NCBI GenBank assembly: GCA_965233665.1 | Contig: CBDDTG010000069.1 | Location: forward strand, 186,001 to 250,000 | From: Bacterioplanes sp965233665 | GTDB lineage: Bacteria; Pseudomonadota; Gammaproteobacteria; Pseudomonadales; Oceanobacteraceae | Length of the DNA: 64,000 bases | Reading direction: 5' to 3' | Shown: piece after piece, positions 43,644 through 53,005 of the stretch | Position numbering within the stretch: the stretch's first letter is position 1 | Layout: each line of letters begins with the position of its first letter | The notes under the pieces: generated by a model | What the model saw: the letters and a program-made list of their open reading frames with translations, nothing else | Told to the model about the DNA's origin: nothing | Database searches by the model: none | Translations under genes and position numbers: made by a program

Positions 43644-44643
43644 CCTGCTGTTGTTGGGCTGCTCCAATGGCCCTGCGCAGCGGCTGGAAGATTATGCCGA
43701 GCGCGTAGCTCGCGTGGTAGAGCAGCCTTTAGCTGAGCCTGCCAGCGTGCAGCTGCCGGTACTACCCACTCGGCAAATTCAACTGCCACTGGCCCAGGCC
43801 GATGTCGGCTTATTAGAATTTTTACGCTTAAATGAATGTGAGCTGGGCTATGCCATCGGCCAAAAAAACTCCACTCTAGGCAAGGTTGCCCAGCCCAGTC
43901 AGCGGCTGCATATGGAGCGTGATTTTTTATTGCTGGCACCCAAGTGCATCGAGCAGTTGCGCAGCAAGCGCCCCGAGTTAACCGCCAAATTGGCCGCCGC
44001 CAACCAATTAAAACAGCAACAACGCATGCGCTCTTGGTGGAATGCCTGGCTGACTGCTAAAGAATGGCAAGCTTTTATCAGCTCAGCAGCCCCTGCGTTG
44101 GAGATGACAGACACAGAGCCCGCGCATATATCACTCAGCGTCCAGGCACTGGATTACGCCATCGCCCAAGGCCAGCGTTGGCAGCAGCAGAACTACGCCT
44201 ATCAAAGCAGTGATATGGAGTTTCATCAGCAACAACTGTTATTAGGCGAAACCCTAGGTAAATGGCTGCATGCCCAAGCGCTGCAAACCGATGTATTAAA
44301 CCGTGTGGCCGATGTACTGGAGCAGCGCTTTGCTGACAAACCTTTGTGCATAACTGGCCAGCAAACAAATAACGCCAAAATATTGTTTAACGTTTTTCAA
44401 AAGTTCTACTTAGCACAGGTACAGCCGTATATGAGTCGCAGCGACCGCTTGGGAAAGCAGTTGCTGGCTCAGCTAAACGACATGCACGCGCTGCTAGATG
44501 TACCTGAGCAGCAATCGCTAATAATTTTTACTCAATGGCTGGCGGAGCTGGAACGGCGTCAGCAAATGTTTACCCAAGCCAGCCAGCGTCATGTGTATGC
44601 TTGGCGGCAAACATTGGAAGAATGTGGCTTTATTCCCGGGTAA
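43579..44643 (+). CDS. DUF3080-type lipoprotein
   Basis: A 354-residue protein with a lipoprotein signal (SGCIACFSLLLLGCSN, lipobox LLGC) and a helical mature domain (LLEFLRLNECELGYAIGQKNSTLGK). This segment is characteristic of DUF3080 proteins in marine gammaproteobacteria. Its function is unknown. The start lies inside the TetR gene in another frame; a later start would lose the signal sequence. Confidence 0.8.
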   Translation: MKWWLYSKPLRRVRSGCIACFSLLLLGCSNGPAQRLEDYAERVARVVEQPLAEPASVQLPVLPTRQIQLPLAQADVGLLEFLRLNECELGYAIGQKNSTLGKVAQPSQRLHMERDFLLLAPKCIEQLRSKRPELTAKLAAANQLKQQQRMRSWWNAWLTAKEWQAFISSAAPALEMTDTEPAHISLSVQALDYAIAQGQRWQQQNYAYQSSDMEFHQQQLLLGETLGKWLHAQALQTDVLNRVADVLEQRFADKPLCITGQQTNNAKILFNVFQKFYLAQVQPYMSRSDRLGKQLLAQLNDMHALLDVPEQQSLIIFTQWLAELERRQQMFTQASQRHVYAWRQTLEECGFIPG

Positions 44644-44676
44644 TAAGACTGACACGGTATTTGAATGACGCGTGAT

Positions 44677-45555
44677 TCAGTTAAAGCGCAGCCGTGCACT
44701 GATGTGCAAATAGGAGCTGTCGTCCAGATCTAATGTCTCTCTAAAGCCTTGCTCATTATCAAACTCCAGCTGTTGAGCAAATTGACGGCCGGCTTCAATA
44801 TTGAGCCAGCAAGGGCCAATCACACGCCACTCGCCGCCCAGGCCTAAGCGGTAGCCTTGTTGGGTGTAGTCAAAGGTGTTGTTTTTGTCGTCGCCGTAGA
44901 CGTGCCAGTTACCGCCATTGGGGGTCAGCTTTAAATAATAATGCTGCGCTTTGCTGGGAGCATAACTGACGCGACTGAACGGAAACCCCAAAATGGCTTG
45001 AAATCGTTGGCCAATATCCCATTGGGCGTTGGCCAGAGGCACAAACCGCCCTTCACCAAAGGCATGGGTGTAAACAATGCCGATGTTGTAGCCAAACCCA
45101 TGGTCGCTGTGGCTGTATTGTGCGACGCCATTGATGGCCAAGTCATCGTTGCCAAGGTATTCCAGAGATGACTTCACACCCGGTGACACATTCACCGTAT
45201 AGCGGCTGCTGTTGCTGATTTTTCGCACATAGCTGATAGGCGCTGAAATATCATACAATCGTTGCTTGCCATTGGCCTGGTCTTCTACCGTGGTGCGAAA
45301 TTCCCGCTCAAACAGATTAAACTGAAAAACCCAAAGACCTTGATCAATGCTGCCGAGCTTGCCCACGGGGAATTTCAAGCGGGTGTCGACCTGTGTGATG
45401 TCCGCGTTGGCATCGATGTCTTGCACCTTGGCCGGCTCAAAATAAGTGGCAGACAACTCGCCCATTGGGCGCGAGGGAATCAAGCTTTGATGATTCGACC
45501 ATGCATCGGCAGACGAGAGCAGCATGATGAAAGTAGCCAAGCGTGCATGTGTCAT
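44677..45555 (-). CDS. Outer-membrane beta-barrel protein, DUF6268-like
   Basis: A 292-residue protein with a signal peptide (LATFIMLLSSADAWS) and repeated amphipathic strands, ending in an aromatic-type strand (SYLHISARLRFN). It resembles DUF6268 barrel proteins (TQVDTRLKFPVGKLGSIDQGLWVFQFNLFERE). Function is unknown. It is divergent from the S1/P1 nuclease gene with a 55-bp spacer. Confidence 0.65.
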   Translation of the reverse strand: MTHARLATFIMLLSSADAWSNHQSLIPSRPMGELSATYFEPAKVQDIDANADITQVDTRLKFPVGKLGSIDQGLWVFQFNLFEREFRTTVEDQANGKQRLYDISAPISYVRKISNSSRYTVNVSPGVKSSLEYLGNDDLAINGVAQYSHSDHGFGYNIGIVYTHAFGEGRFVPLANAQWDIGQRFQAILGFPFSRVSYAPSKAQHYYLKLTPNGGNWHVYGDDKNNTFDYTQQGYRLGLGGEWRVIGPCWLNIEAGRQFAQQLEFDNEQGFRETLDLDDSSYLHISARLRFN

Positions 45556-45610
45556 GGTGGCTCCGTCAGCGTTCTGTGGTTAATAAATGAAATAGTAGGG
45601 GCATAACAAC

Positions 45611-46375
45611 ATGAAAGGCAATCGGCTCGTTTTGTTAACTGGGATGGTACTGAGCTTGGCGAGTGCAAGTGCTTGGTCGTTTAGTGGCTATGGTCATCGC
45701 TTGATTTGCCGTACAGCACAGCAGGCGCTAGTGCCGGAGGTGGCGCAACAGCTGGATGCGATTGCCAGCCAAGGCGGTGCAAAAAACTTTGCCGATTTAT
45801 GTACCTGGCCAGATCAGGTGCGCAAACACAGTGAGTTTAAGCACACCAAAACCTGGCACTACATTAACGTCAGTCGCAAGGCTGAGCGCGTTAGTGCACA
45901 TGACTGTGGTCGCCAAGGCTGTGTGACTGAGGCACTACGGCAGCAATGGCAATTATTAAAACAGCAGCCACAAAACTGGCAAGCGCTGGCCTTTGTTGGA
46001 CATTTTATCGGTGACATCCATCAACCGATGCATGTGAGCTACAGAGATGATCTGGGTGGCAACCGCTTGCGTCTGCAGTTTGATGGTGAGCGGACCAATT
46101 TACACCAGTACTGGGATGGACGCTTACTGCAGTATCAGCCTCAAACGCTAACACCTGTGCGTTTAACCTCTAAACCTGTGAGGTTATCTGTTTACGACTG
46201 GGCCAGCGAATCGCTGCAAATCACTCGGCAGATTTATCGCCAGCCACATAAAACCATTGCCGCCGGCAGCGAGCTGCACCTGCAGCATGTCGCCCTCTGG
46301 AAGCAACAAGCCAGTCTGGCAGCGCAGCGATTGGCGAATGTGTTAAATGGCGTGTATCGAGGGAATAATGATTAA
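45611..46375 (+). CDS. S1/P1-family secreted nuclease
   Basis: A 254-residue Zn-dependent single-strand nuclease or phosphatase. A signal peptide (LVLLTGMVLSLASASA) leads to a mature N-terminus beginning WSFSGYGH, whose Trp and His are metal ligands in the family. Other ligand-bearing motifs are FADLCTWPDQVR, KTWHYINV, FVGHFIGDIHQPMHV and RTNLHQYWDG. It probably acts in the periplasm or outside the cell on nucleic acid for phosphate or nucleotide scavenging. Its 3' end overlaps the HAD gene start by 8 bp. Confidence 0.9.
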   Translation: MKGNRLVLLTGMVLSLASASAWSFSGYGHRLICRTAQQALVPEVAQQLDAIASQGGAKNFADLCTWPDQVRKHSEFKHTKTWHYINVSRKAERVSAHDCGRQGCVTEALRQQWQLLKQQPQNWQALAFVGHFIGDIHQPMHVSYRDDLGGNRLRLQFDGERTNLHQYWDGRLLQYQPQTLTPVRLTSKPVRLSVYDWASESLQITRQIYRQPHKTIAAGSELHLQHVALWKQQASLAAQRLANVLNGVYRGNND

Positions 46376-47319
46376 AGCCATCTTTTTTGATTTGGATAAC
46401 ACCTTGGTGGATCGCTCGGCCAGTATTGAGCGATTTGCAGTGGCTTTTGTTGATGTTTATCAGGCGCGTTTGGTGCAAGCCGATGTTGAGCGCATCGCTG
46501 ACCTCATCAAGCAAATAGATAACGGTGGCTATTTAGCGCTGGGTTCACCTTATAAAAAAGTGTATGAAGCAATCGGCTGCGAACTGGCTAAGCAGCTTGA
46601 CTGGCTCGACAACCCTGGTGCTGATGAGCTCACTAGGTTTTGGCAAGTAGAATTTCCTAAAAATACTGTGGAAATGGACGGTGCCAAGCGCTTATTGCAA
46701 CAACTGCATAGCGATGGTTATTACCTTGGGCACCTCTGAATAATTCTGCACAGCTCTGCGCGAGTGCAGCAGGCTTTCAGAACAAGTCGGCGATGGCAGG
46801 AAATGGCCAGCCCTTTTCAACGTCGCCAACGACGTTATGGAGGCCTGCAGCCCGCGCCCTGCGGGGAGTGCCAGAGAACTCCAGCTCTGTGTCACCGATT
46901 TTTGCTGTAGCTGGCTAGAGCGGCAAACCGGCTTCGTGATCTGAAGCCCTCTGGCGATCCAGAGCAAGCACCGAATTATTCAGAGGTGCCCATGCATTAT
47001 CTCCAATGGCGCTCAATTTTCGCGCCAGGCAACCTTGGATAACACCTCGTTTCGCCCCCTGATTCGCAAACTGGTCAGCTCGGGTGACTTTGGCGTGGCT
47101 AAGCCCGACGCCAGCATCTTCATAGCAACGATCACAGCCGCCGGCTTTCAACCATTAGAGTGCATGTATGTCGGCGATCATCCGGTGAATGATGTTCAAG
47201 GTGCGCTATCGGCGGGCATGCAGGCCACCTGGCTGCAGGGCTATTATCCCGCGAGTGAGATTGCACCAGCGGCCAATACCATTCAGCATCTTTCTGAATT
47301 AGGTCGATTGCTGGACTAG
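46368..47319 (+). pseudogene. HAD-superfamily hydrolase interrupted by MITE copy E
   Basis: The N-terminal part (46368 to ~46727) is intact: MIKAIFFDLDNTLVDR has the nucleophile Asp and acid Asp, followed by a cap domain. At 46728 a 264-bp element interrupts the gene just before motif II. The continuation IISNGAQFSRQATLDNT starts at 46996 and runs through KPDASIF (motif III Lys) and YVGDHPVNDV (motif IV) to TAG at 47319. The two halves are in different frames. The intact enzyme would have been a ~230-residue phosphatase of the YjjG type. The first fragment ends GHL in the element, so it lacks motifs II-IV and cannot be active. The ATG at 46368 is preceded by GAGGG. Confidence 0.88.
46728..46991. 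mobile_element. MITE-like element, copy E (inside the HAD gene)
   Basis: A 264-bp copy with near-perfect ends GGGCACCTCTGAATAATTC and GAATTATTCAGAGGTGCCC. It has clean boundaries because the host gene is recognisable on both sides. Even so, a target duplication of definite length cannot be shown, and the restored reading frame does not line up exactly, implying a small change at the junction. It is the best reference copy for the family consensus. Confidence 0.9.
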
Positions 47320-47403
47320 GCAGAAAAAGCGCAAACATTGTCAGTTGGCCTTTCTTACTATGGCATCAAGGTTTGAAGCTCAAACCGAAACCAGGAGCAA
47401 GCT

Positions 47404-48276
47404 ATGAAAGCCAGTACCGGTGAGCATTACCGTAAGCGCCTGACGCGTGTGGTGGATTATATCTATGAGCACATCGATCAGGATCTGGATATCAATACGC
47501 TGGCTGACGTTGCGGCGTTATCACCGTACCACTTTCATCGTATCTATCGTCAGATCTCAGGAGAACCTGTCAATGTTACGGTACGTCGCTTGCGCCTACA
47601 TCATGCGGCCGGGTTGCTCATCCAGAGTGACTGGCCGATATCACGTATTGCCAGCAAAACGGCCTACTCCAGCAATGAAGCGTTTGGACGCGCTTTTCGC
47701 ACCCAGTTTGGCGAAACCCCGGCGGACTATCGTCGTAGCCGTCAGGGAAAACCAAGCAAACTAGAGCCGTTTGTCGCCATGCTGGCAGCTCAAACTGAGG
47801 TGCCCCCTATGTATACCGTTGATATCACAGAAAACCCGGCCGCCGAATTGCTGGCCGTGGCCCATCAAGGCTCATACCTAAATATTGGCCAAGCGTTTGA
47901 AAAGCTGTATATCTATGCCGCCACTAAGCAGCTATTAGGGCCGACAACCCGTACCCTTGGTATCTATTATCAGGATCCAGACAGTGTGCCAGAAAGTGAA
48001 TTGCGCTCTCATGCCTGCATCAGTATCAAAGATGCTCAAAGCCATGCCAGTGAAGGTGTCGAAGTGCTGTCACTGCCGGGTGGCCGCTGTGCCAGCTTGG
48101 TATTTCAAGGCCCTTATGCTGAGCTGGAAAAAGCCTACTCGTATTTGTTTGGCCAATGGCTGCCCAATAGCGGTGAAGAAATGGCAGACTTTCCAGCATT
48201 TGAAGAGTACCTGAACGATCCCAAAACCACGCCGGTTAGCGAACTGTTAACTCGCATCAACTGCTATTTAAAGTAG
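47404..48276 (+). CDS. AraC-family regulator with GyrI-like effector domain
   Basis: A 290-residue regulator. The N-terminal AraC DNA-binding domain has two helix-turn-helix units (DINTLADVAALSPYHFHRIYRQ and ISRIASKTAYSSNEAFGRAF). The C-terminal GyrI/BmrR-like domain (residues ~125-290) binds small molecules (VAHQGSYLNIGQAFEKLYIYA, then GRCASLVFQGPYAELEKAYSYL). Such proteins (Rob/SoxS-like with a GyrI tail) sense cationic drugs or dyes. GGAG with spacing 7 precedes the ATG. No target gene is adjacent; a strong hairpin follows it. Confidence 0.9.
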   Translation: MKASTGEHYRKRLTRVVDYIYEHIDQDLDINTLADVAALSPYHFHRIYRQISGEPVNVTVRRLRLHHAAGLLIQSDWPISRIASKTAYSSNEAFGRAFRTQFGETPADYRRSRQGKPSKLEPFVAMLAAQTEVPPMYTVDITENPAAELLAVAHQGSYLNIGQAFEKLYIYAATKQLLGPTTRTLGIYYQDPDSVPESELRSHACISIKDAQSHASEGVEVLSLPGGRCASLVFQGPYAELEKAYSYLFGQWLPNSGEEMADFPAFEEYLNDPKTTPVSELLTRINCYLK

Positions 48277-48284
48277 CTTGACAG

Positions 48285-48315
48285 CCCCTCTGAAGGGCAT
48301 GGCCCTTCAGAGGGG
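48285..48315 (+). terminator. Strong hairpin terminator after the AraC-GyrI gene
   Basis: A perfect 14-bp stem (CCCCTCTGAAGGGC / GCCCTTCAGAGGGG) with a 3-nt loop begins 8 bp after the stop codon. It is followed by CGCTTGTTTG, a weak T-rich tail. It is a likely intrinsic terminator. Confidence 0.75.
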
Positions 48316-48699
48316 CGCTTGTTTGAATAATTAAAGGCCATGAAAATTTTGGGGTTTTATTATACTTTGGTCGATGGGTTTATTGCTATATTGTATGGAG
48401 ATTATCAAGTTTTATGATGGGGTTGTTTTTATTTATTAATGGTTTTAAATAAGCAACCGATTTATGCTCTTGCTGGTGCCTGCGAATTAGTTTGTTTGGT
48501 TGTTCAGTTTAATTTTTTTAGCACAATTTTATTATGCCATGAGAATGGTAATTTTATCTGATTTTTGCCGCGTCAGAGACGCCTAAGCTGTTACTTGCTC
48601 GATTTCGTTTAAGGGATCGGCCTCAATATCTTTTGCGATACTAAAGATGTCGCAGAAAAGTAGAGTTTTTATCAATAGCTAACAGCGAAGGACTTTGCT
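48316..48699. promoter_or_regulatory. AT-rich upstream region of the chitinase genes
   Basis: A 384-bp segment without ORFs, rich in T runs, precedes the first chitinase gene. It presumably holds the promoter and any chitin-responsive regulatory site. No consensus boxes could be assigned with confidence. AGCGAAGGAC provides a ribosome-binding site at 48685-48694. Confidence 0.4.
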
Positions 48700-50433
48700 A
48701 TGCCCATTACTCGACTATCTTTATCCACTGTTTTTATTGTTAACATTGGGTTGGCCGCTGGCGTGCCAGCCGCAATGGCCAAAGATGATTTGCAAATGGA
48801 AAGCTTAACCCAGCCAGCACCCCCCAGTATCGCCTGGATTGGTGAGCAAAATATCTCCACTGGGCCAAAAGACTTCACGCTTAAGTGGAATCTCTGGTAT
48901 GGCGCCAATGGCAACCGTTGGTACTTGTATCAAGATGGTGAATTAATACACCAGGCAGACATAGCAAAGAATAGCCCCAACGCGCAGTCTGCATCGGCTC
49001 AAGTAACCGTCAGTGAAAACGGTACCCACAAATATCAAGTCAAGCTGTGTGATACGGATGCGAAGGATGAACTGTGCAGCATGTCGGCCATGGCCAATGT
49101 TAAAGTGAGCGGCGGCCCCACTGATGGTGACGATTTAGACCATAGCGATTGGCCCAAGCCACTGAAGCAAAACAATCAGGCATACCAGAATACCAGCGGC
49201 AAGCAAGTAGGGGCTTATTTTGTTGAATGGGGCATTTATGGCCGCGACTATCAGGTCGCCGATATTCCTTCCACGAATCTGACCCATCTGTACTACGGCT
49301 TTATTCCGGTTTGCGGCCCGAATGACAGCCTTGCCCAAGCCAATCCTCAAGGGTATTCCGCTTTGATCAGTCAATGTGCCAACAAGCAGGATTACGAAGT
49401 AGTAGTGCATGATAAGTTTGCAGCACTGGAAAAGAGTTACCCAGGTGATGTCTGGGATCAGGAAATTCGCGGTATTTTTGGCCAGCTGTATCGCCTTAGC
49501 AATGCCCAGCCAGATTTGGTGATTCTTCCCTCTGTCGGTGGCTGGACGCTATCTGATCCGCTGTATGACATAGGTACAGATGCGGCTGCCCGAGGCATCT
49601 TTATCAACTCTATGATTGCCTTTATTAAAAAATACGACTTCTTCGACGGTATCGATATTGACTGGGAGTTTCCGGGCGGTGGCGGTGCTAACCCGGCGTT
49701 AGGCTCTCCTCAAGACGGTGCGGGCTTTGTGGTGTTAATGAAAGAGCTGCGCCAAGCACTGGATGAGCTCAGTCAGGAAACCGGCCGTAATTATCAACTA
49801 ACCGCTGCAATGAGTGGCGGGGTAGAAAAACTGTCTCAGGTTGATTGGGAGCAAGCGGCGCAATATATGGATTACATCAATATCATGACCTACGACTACT
49901 ACGGGGCTTGGAATGGTGTGCTGGGCCATCAAACGGGTCTTTATGCTGCGCCCGATGCGGCCATCGACGGCTTTAGCGCGCATGATGCGGTGCAACACTT
50001 GTTATCCCGCAATGTGCCTGCAGAAAAAATCGTTCTAGGCGCTGCTATGTATGGCCGTGGCTGGAAAAATGTCAGCGGCGGTCAGCCTGATAATCCATTT
50101 GTTGGTACGGGGGGAGATGGTATCAGCGGCTCATGGGAAAAGGGCATCGAAGATTACAAAGTCATCGAGCAAAAATATATGGGTGGCGTCGATGGCACAG
50201 GCATGGATGGCTTCCAGTTGTTTTGGGATGACATCGCCAAAGCATCGTATTTATGGAACTACAGCACCGGCACCTTAATTACCTTTGATACGCCACGCTC
50301 GGTGAAAGCCAAAGGGCAGTACATTCAAGCGAATAATCTCGGTGGCATTTTTGCCTGGGAAATTGATGCCGATAACGGCCATATCCTCAATGCCATGCAC
50401 CAAGGGCTGGGTCACAGCCAAGTCAGCCAATAA
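48700..50433 (+). CDS. chiA: GH18 chitinase, ChiA type
   Basis: A 577-residue secreted chitinase. A signal peptide (FIVNIGLAAGVPAAMA) is followed by an N-terminal Ig-like chitinase domain (residues ~40-145: PSIAWIGEQNISTGPKDFTLKW) and the TIM barrel with insertion domain. The barrel carries the catalytic DGIDIDWEFP (DxxDxDxE), VGGWTLSDP and NIMTYDYYG. The domain layout and length match Serratia ChiA (about 563 residues), an exo-acting chitobiosidase. The second chitinase follows 50 bp downstream with a hairpin between them, so they form a chitin-degradation pair. Confidence 0.93.
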   Translation: MPITRLSLSTVFIVNIGLAAGVPAAMAKDDLQMESLTQPAPPSIAWIGEQNISTGPKDFTLKWNLWYGANGNRWYLYQDGELIHQADIAKNSPNAQSASAQVTVSENGTHKYQVKLCDTDAKDELCSMSAMANVKVSGGPTDGDDLDHSDWPKPLKQNNQAYQNTSGKQVGAYFVEWGIYGRDYQVADIPSTNLTHLYYGFIPVCGPNDSLAQANPQGYSALISQCANKQDYEVVVHDKFAALEKSYPGDVWDQEIRGIFGQLYRLSNAQPDLVILPSVGGWTLSDPLYDIGTDAAARGIFINSMIAFIKKYDFFDGIDIDWEFPGGGGANPALGSPQDGAGFVVLMKELRQALDELSQETGRNYQLTAAMSGGVEKLSQVDWEQAAQYMDYINIMTYDYYGAWNGVLGHQTGLYAAPDAAIDGFSAHDAVQHLLSRNVPAEKIVLGAAMYGRGWKNVSGGQPDNPFVGTGGDGISGSWEKGIEDYKVIEQKYMGGVDGTGMDGFQLFWDDIAKASYLWNYSTGTLITFDTPRSVKAKGQYIQANNLGGIFAWEIDADNGHILNAMHQGLGHSQVSQ

Positions 50434-50443
50434 TATCAATAGT

Positions 50444-50470
50444 GGGCCTTAGAGTCTTTCTCTAAGGCCC
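50444..50470 (+). promoter_or_regulatory. Hairpin between the two chitinase genes
   Basis: A perfect 11-bp stem (GGGCCTTAGAG / CTCTAAGGCCC) with a 5-nt loop sits between the chiA stop and the next ribosome-binding site (AGGGAGA at 50471-50477). It has no T tract, so it may stabilise the upstream mRNA or attenuate readthrough rather than terminate fully. Confidence 0.5.
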
Positions 50471-50483
50471 AGGGAGAACGATA

Positions 50484-52799
50484 ATGATTCGACAGTTATT
50501 GTTAGTTGCTTTGGCCACCGTGACCTATGGGGCTCAAGCCAACGATGGAAACTGCAAGCCTAACGGCTTGTATACAACACCAGACACACCTGTGCCCTAT
50601 TGCAGCGTTTATGATCAGGACGGACGTGAACAGCTCGGCACTGAGCATCAACGCCGAATTATCGGCTATTTTACCAGCTGGCGGCATGGCAAAAATGGTC
50701 AGCCGAGCTATTTGGTTAACGATATTCCTTGGCAAAAGCTCACTCACATTAATTATGCCTTTGCTCACATAGATAACGATTATCGGCTATCGGTGGGCAA
50801 TCCAGCTAATCCAGATAACCCTGCGACGGGAATGACCTGGCCTGGCGTCGCGGGCGCAGAAATGGACCCAAGTTTGCCTTATCAGGGGCACTTTAACTTA
50901 TTGACTCAGTACAAGCGCCAGTACCCTCATGTAAAAACTTTGATTTCTGTCGGTGGTTGGGCTGAAACCGGTGGCTTTTTTAATGAAGATGGGGAACGCG
51001 TCGCCAATGGTGGTTTTTACTCCATGACCACCAATGCCGATGGCAGTGTGAATCATGCTGGCATTGATGCCTTTACGCAATCGGCAGTGACGTTTCTGCG
51101 GCGCTATCAATTTGATGGGCTGGATATCGATTATGAATACCCTAGCTCCATGCAAGGTGCCGGCAACCCGGATGATTACACCTTCAGTGATGCCCAACGT
51201 AAAAATTTATGGCGCTCCTATCAAGTTTTAATGCAGGCGCTGCGTGAGGCCCTTGATCGCGCTTCGGTGGAAGATGGCAAGCACTATTTATTGACCATCG
51301 CGTCGCCCAGTTCAGCGTATTTGTTGCGGGGCATGGAAGATTTTGACGTCGTGCAGTACTTGGACTTTGTCAACATTATGAGTTACGACCTGCACGGCGC
51401 CTGGAATCATTACGTCGGCCACAATGCGGCTTTGTACGATACCGGTGATGACCTGGAGCTGCAGGAAGGCAAGGTCTATAGCACACCACAGTATGGCAAT
51501 ATTGGTTATCTTAATACCGACTGGGCGGTGCACTATTTCCGTGGAGCCATCGCTGCCGGGCGCATCAATATCGGCGTGCCCTATTACACCCGTGGCTGGC
51601 AAAACGTGCAGGGTGGAGCGCATGGCTTGTGGGGTAAAGCAGCATTGCCTTCGCAAACTGATTGCCCACCTGGAACTGGTATTTCAACACCCTGTGGATT
51701 TGGAGCGCTGGGCCTCAATAATTTATGGCATGACAAAGATGCCAAAGGAGTTGAGATTGGCGCAGGTTCTAACCCTATGTGGCATGCGAAGAACCTACAG
51801 CAAGGTATTGTGGGGTCTTATTTAACAGCGTATGGCTTTCCAGCCGATACGCAACTGACGGGAAACTATCAGCGCTACTACGACGACATTGCGCAAGCCC
51901 CTTGGCTTTGGAATGCAGAGCAGAAGGTATTTTTGTCCACCGAAGATGAGCAATCCATGGCGGCTAAAGTGCAGTACGTGATTGATCAAGGCGTAGGTGG
52001 GATTATGTTCTGGGAGCTGGCGGGTGATTATGATTGGCAGCCGGATAATCAGCAATATTTTATGGGTGACAGTCTGACAACGTTAGCCTATAACGCATTT
52101 CGCGACGCACCACCTTACGAAGTAGTCGCTGCCGATAACCTTGATCTGCCAGTGGAAGCTGTGGCGCTTAGTTATGACTTTGTTGGCTATAAGGTGGGTG
52201 ACAACAATTATCCATTGAATCCAACACTCAGGCTTACCAATAGTGGTGAGCAAGCAATTCCGGGCGGTACACAGATTGAATTTAATATGCCTACGGCAAC
52301 GTCTAGCGTTATCAATGACCAAAGTGGCATGGGGCTGACTGTGATTGCCGATGGCAGCAATACCGCCAGCGGTAACGTGGGCGGTCTAGAAAACGACTTT
52401 CATCGTGTACGCCTAACCTTACCAAGCTGGAAGGCGCTTGCCGCTGGCGACAGTCTCGACATTACGATGAACTATTACCTTCCGGTACCTTTGCCCAATG
52501 GCATGCGTGTGCGAGTAGGTGATGATGTGTATGGCACCCGTCAAGAGTATCCATTATTGCCTGTCGCGGATTTAAATGGCGGCGGTGATGGCAATGGAGA
52601 TGGCAATGGGGACGATGGCTGTAGCGCCGATGGTATTCTTGAGTATCCAAACTGGCCGCAAAGCGATTGGGCGGGTAACCCCAGCCATGCTGCAACAGGG
52701 GATAAAATGCTGCATAAGGGCGTGATTTATCAAGCCAAATGGTGGACCAATAGCGAACCCGGCTCGGATGGCTCTTGGAAAGAGCTATGCCAACTGTAA
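50484..52799 (+). CDS. GH18 chitinase with C-terminal chitin-binding module
   Basis: A 771-residue secreted chitinase. A signal peptide (LLLVALATVTYGAQA) precedes a GH18 barrel (residues ~55-545) with SVGGWAETGGF, the catalytic FDGLDIDYEYP, NIMSYDLHG and the terminal GGIMFWELAGDYDW. A fibronectin-like or PKD-like linker domain (about 550-690) follows, then a Gly/Asp linker (GGGDGNGDGNGDDG). The module at the end (WPQSDWAGNPSHAATGD with KWWTNSEPGSDGSW) is a CBM5/12 chitin-binding domain. The layout suggests an enzyme that binds crystalline chitin, complementing ChiA. It probably shares the chiA transcript. Confidence 0.92.
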   Translation: MIRQLLLVALATVTYGAQANDGNCKPNGLYTTPDTPVPYCSVYDQDGREQLGTEHQRRIIGYFTSWRHGKNGQPSYLVNDIPWQKLTHINYAFAHIDNDYRLSVGNPANPDNPATGMTWPGVAGAEMDPSLPYQGHFNLLTQYKRQYPHVKTLISVGGWAETGGFFNEDGERVANGGFYSMTTNADGSVNHAGIDAFTQSAVTFLRRYQFDGLDIDYEYPSSMQGAGNPDDYTFSDAQRKNLWRSYQVLMQALREALDRASVEDGKHYLLTIASPSSAYLLRGMEDFDVVQYLDFVNIMSYDLHGAWNHYVGHNAALYDTGDDLELQEGKVYSTPQYGNIGYLNTDWAVHYFRGAIAAGRINIGVPYYTRGWQNVQGGAHGLWGKAALPSQTDCPPGTGISTPCGFGALGLNNLWHDKDAKGVEIGAGSNPMWHAKNLQQGIVGSYLTAYGFPADTQLTGNYQRYYDDIAQAPWLWNAEQKVFLSTEDEQSMAAKVQYVIDQGVGGIMFWELAGDYDWQPDNQQYFMGDSLTTLAYNAFRDAPPYEVVAADNLDLPVEAVALSYDFVGYKVGDNNYPLNPTLRLTNSGEQAIPGGTQIEFNMPTATSSVINDQSGMGLTVIADGSNTASGNVGGLENDFHRVRLTLPSWKALAAGDSLDITMNYYLPVPLPNGMRVRVGDDVYGTRQEYPLLPVADLNGGGDGNGDGNGDDGCSADGILEYPNWPQSDWAGNPSHAATGDKMLHKGVIYQAKWWTNSEPGSDGSWKELCQL

Positions 52800-52807
52800 C
52801 ATCGCCA

Positions 52808-52843
52808 AGCAGAGCTGGGTCTTTTCTCAGCTCTGCTGTTTTA
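52808..52843 (+). terminator. Intrinsic terminator after the chitinase pair
   Basis: The 10-bp inverted repeat AGCAGAGCTG/CAGCTCTGCT encloses a 10-nt loop and is followed by GTTTTAT. It begins 9 bp after the chitinase stop codon, as expected for a Rho-independent terminator. Confidence 0.78.
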
Positions 52844-52853
52844 TGAGGGTAGC

Positions 52854-53005
52854 ATGGCAGAGAAATGGATTGCCATCCTGAACACTTGTAGGCAAGAACG
52901 GTGCTTCTTTTGCAATCAAACTAAAACCCAGCGGACAGCTGATTGGTAATATAAGTCTAGTGGCGATGAATGGCGATCAGGCTGAACTGGACTATTGTCT
53001 TAGCA
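52854..53005 (+). pseudogene. Remnant of a GNAT acetyltransferase gene
   Basis: Reading 52854-52910 in one frame (EKWIAILNT) and then the next frame gives AIKLKPSGQLIGNISLVAM and NGDQAELDYCL, a pattern typical of the central strands of RimJ/RimL-like GNATs. A one-base frameshift near 52912 joins the two parts, and the similarity stops after DYCLSI. There is no intact gene here. It is degraded coding sequence in the 650-bp gap before the protease gene, recognised by eye only. Confidence 0.4.
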
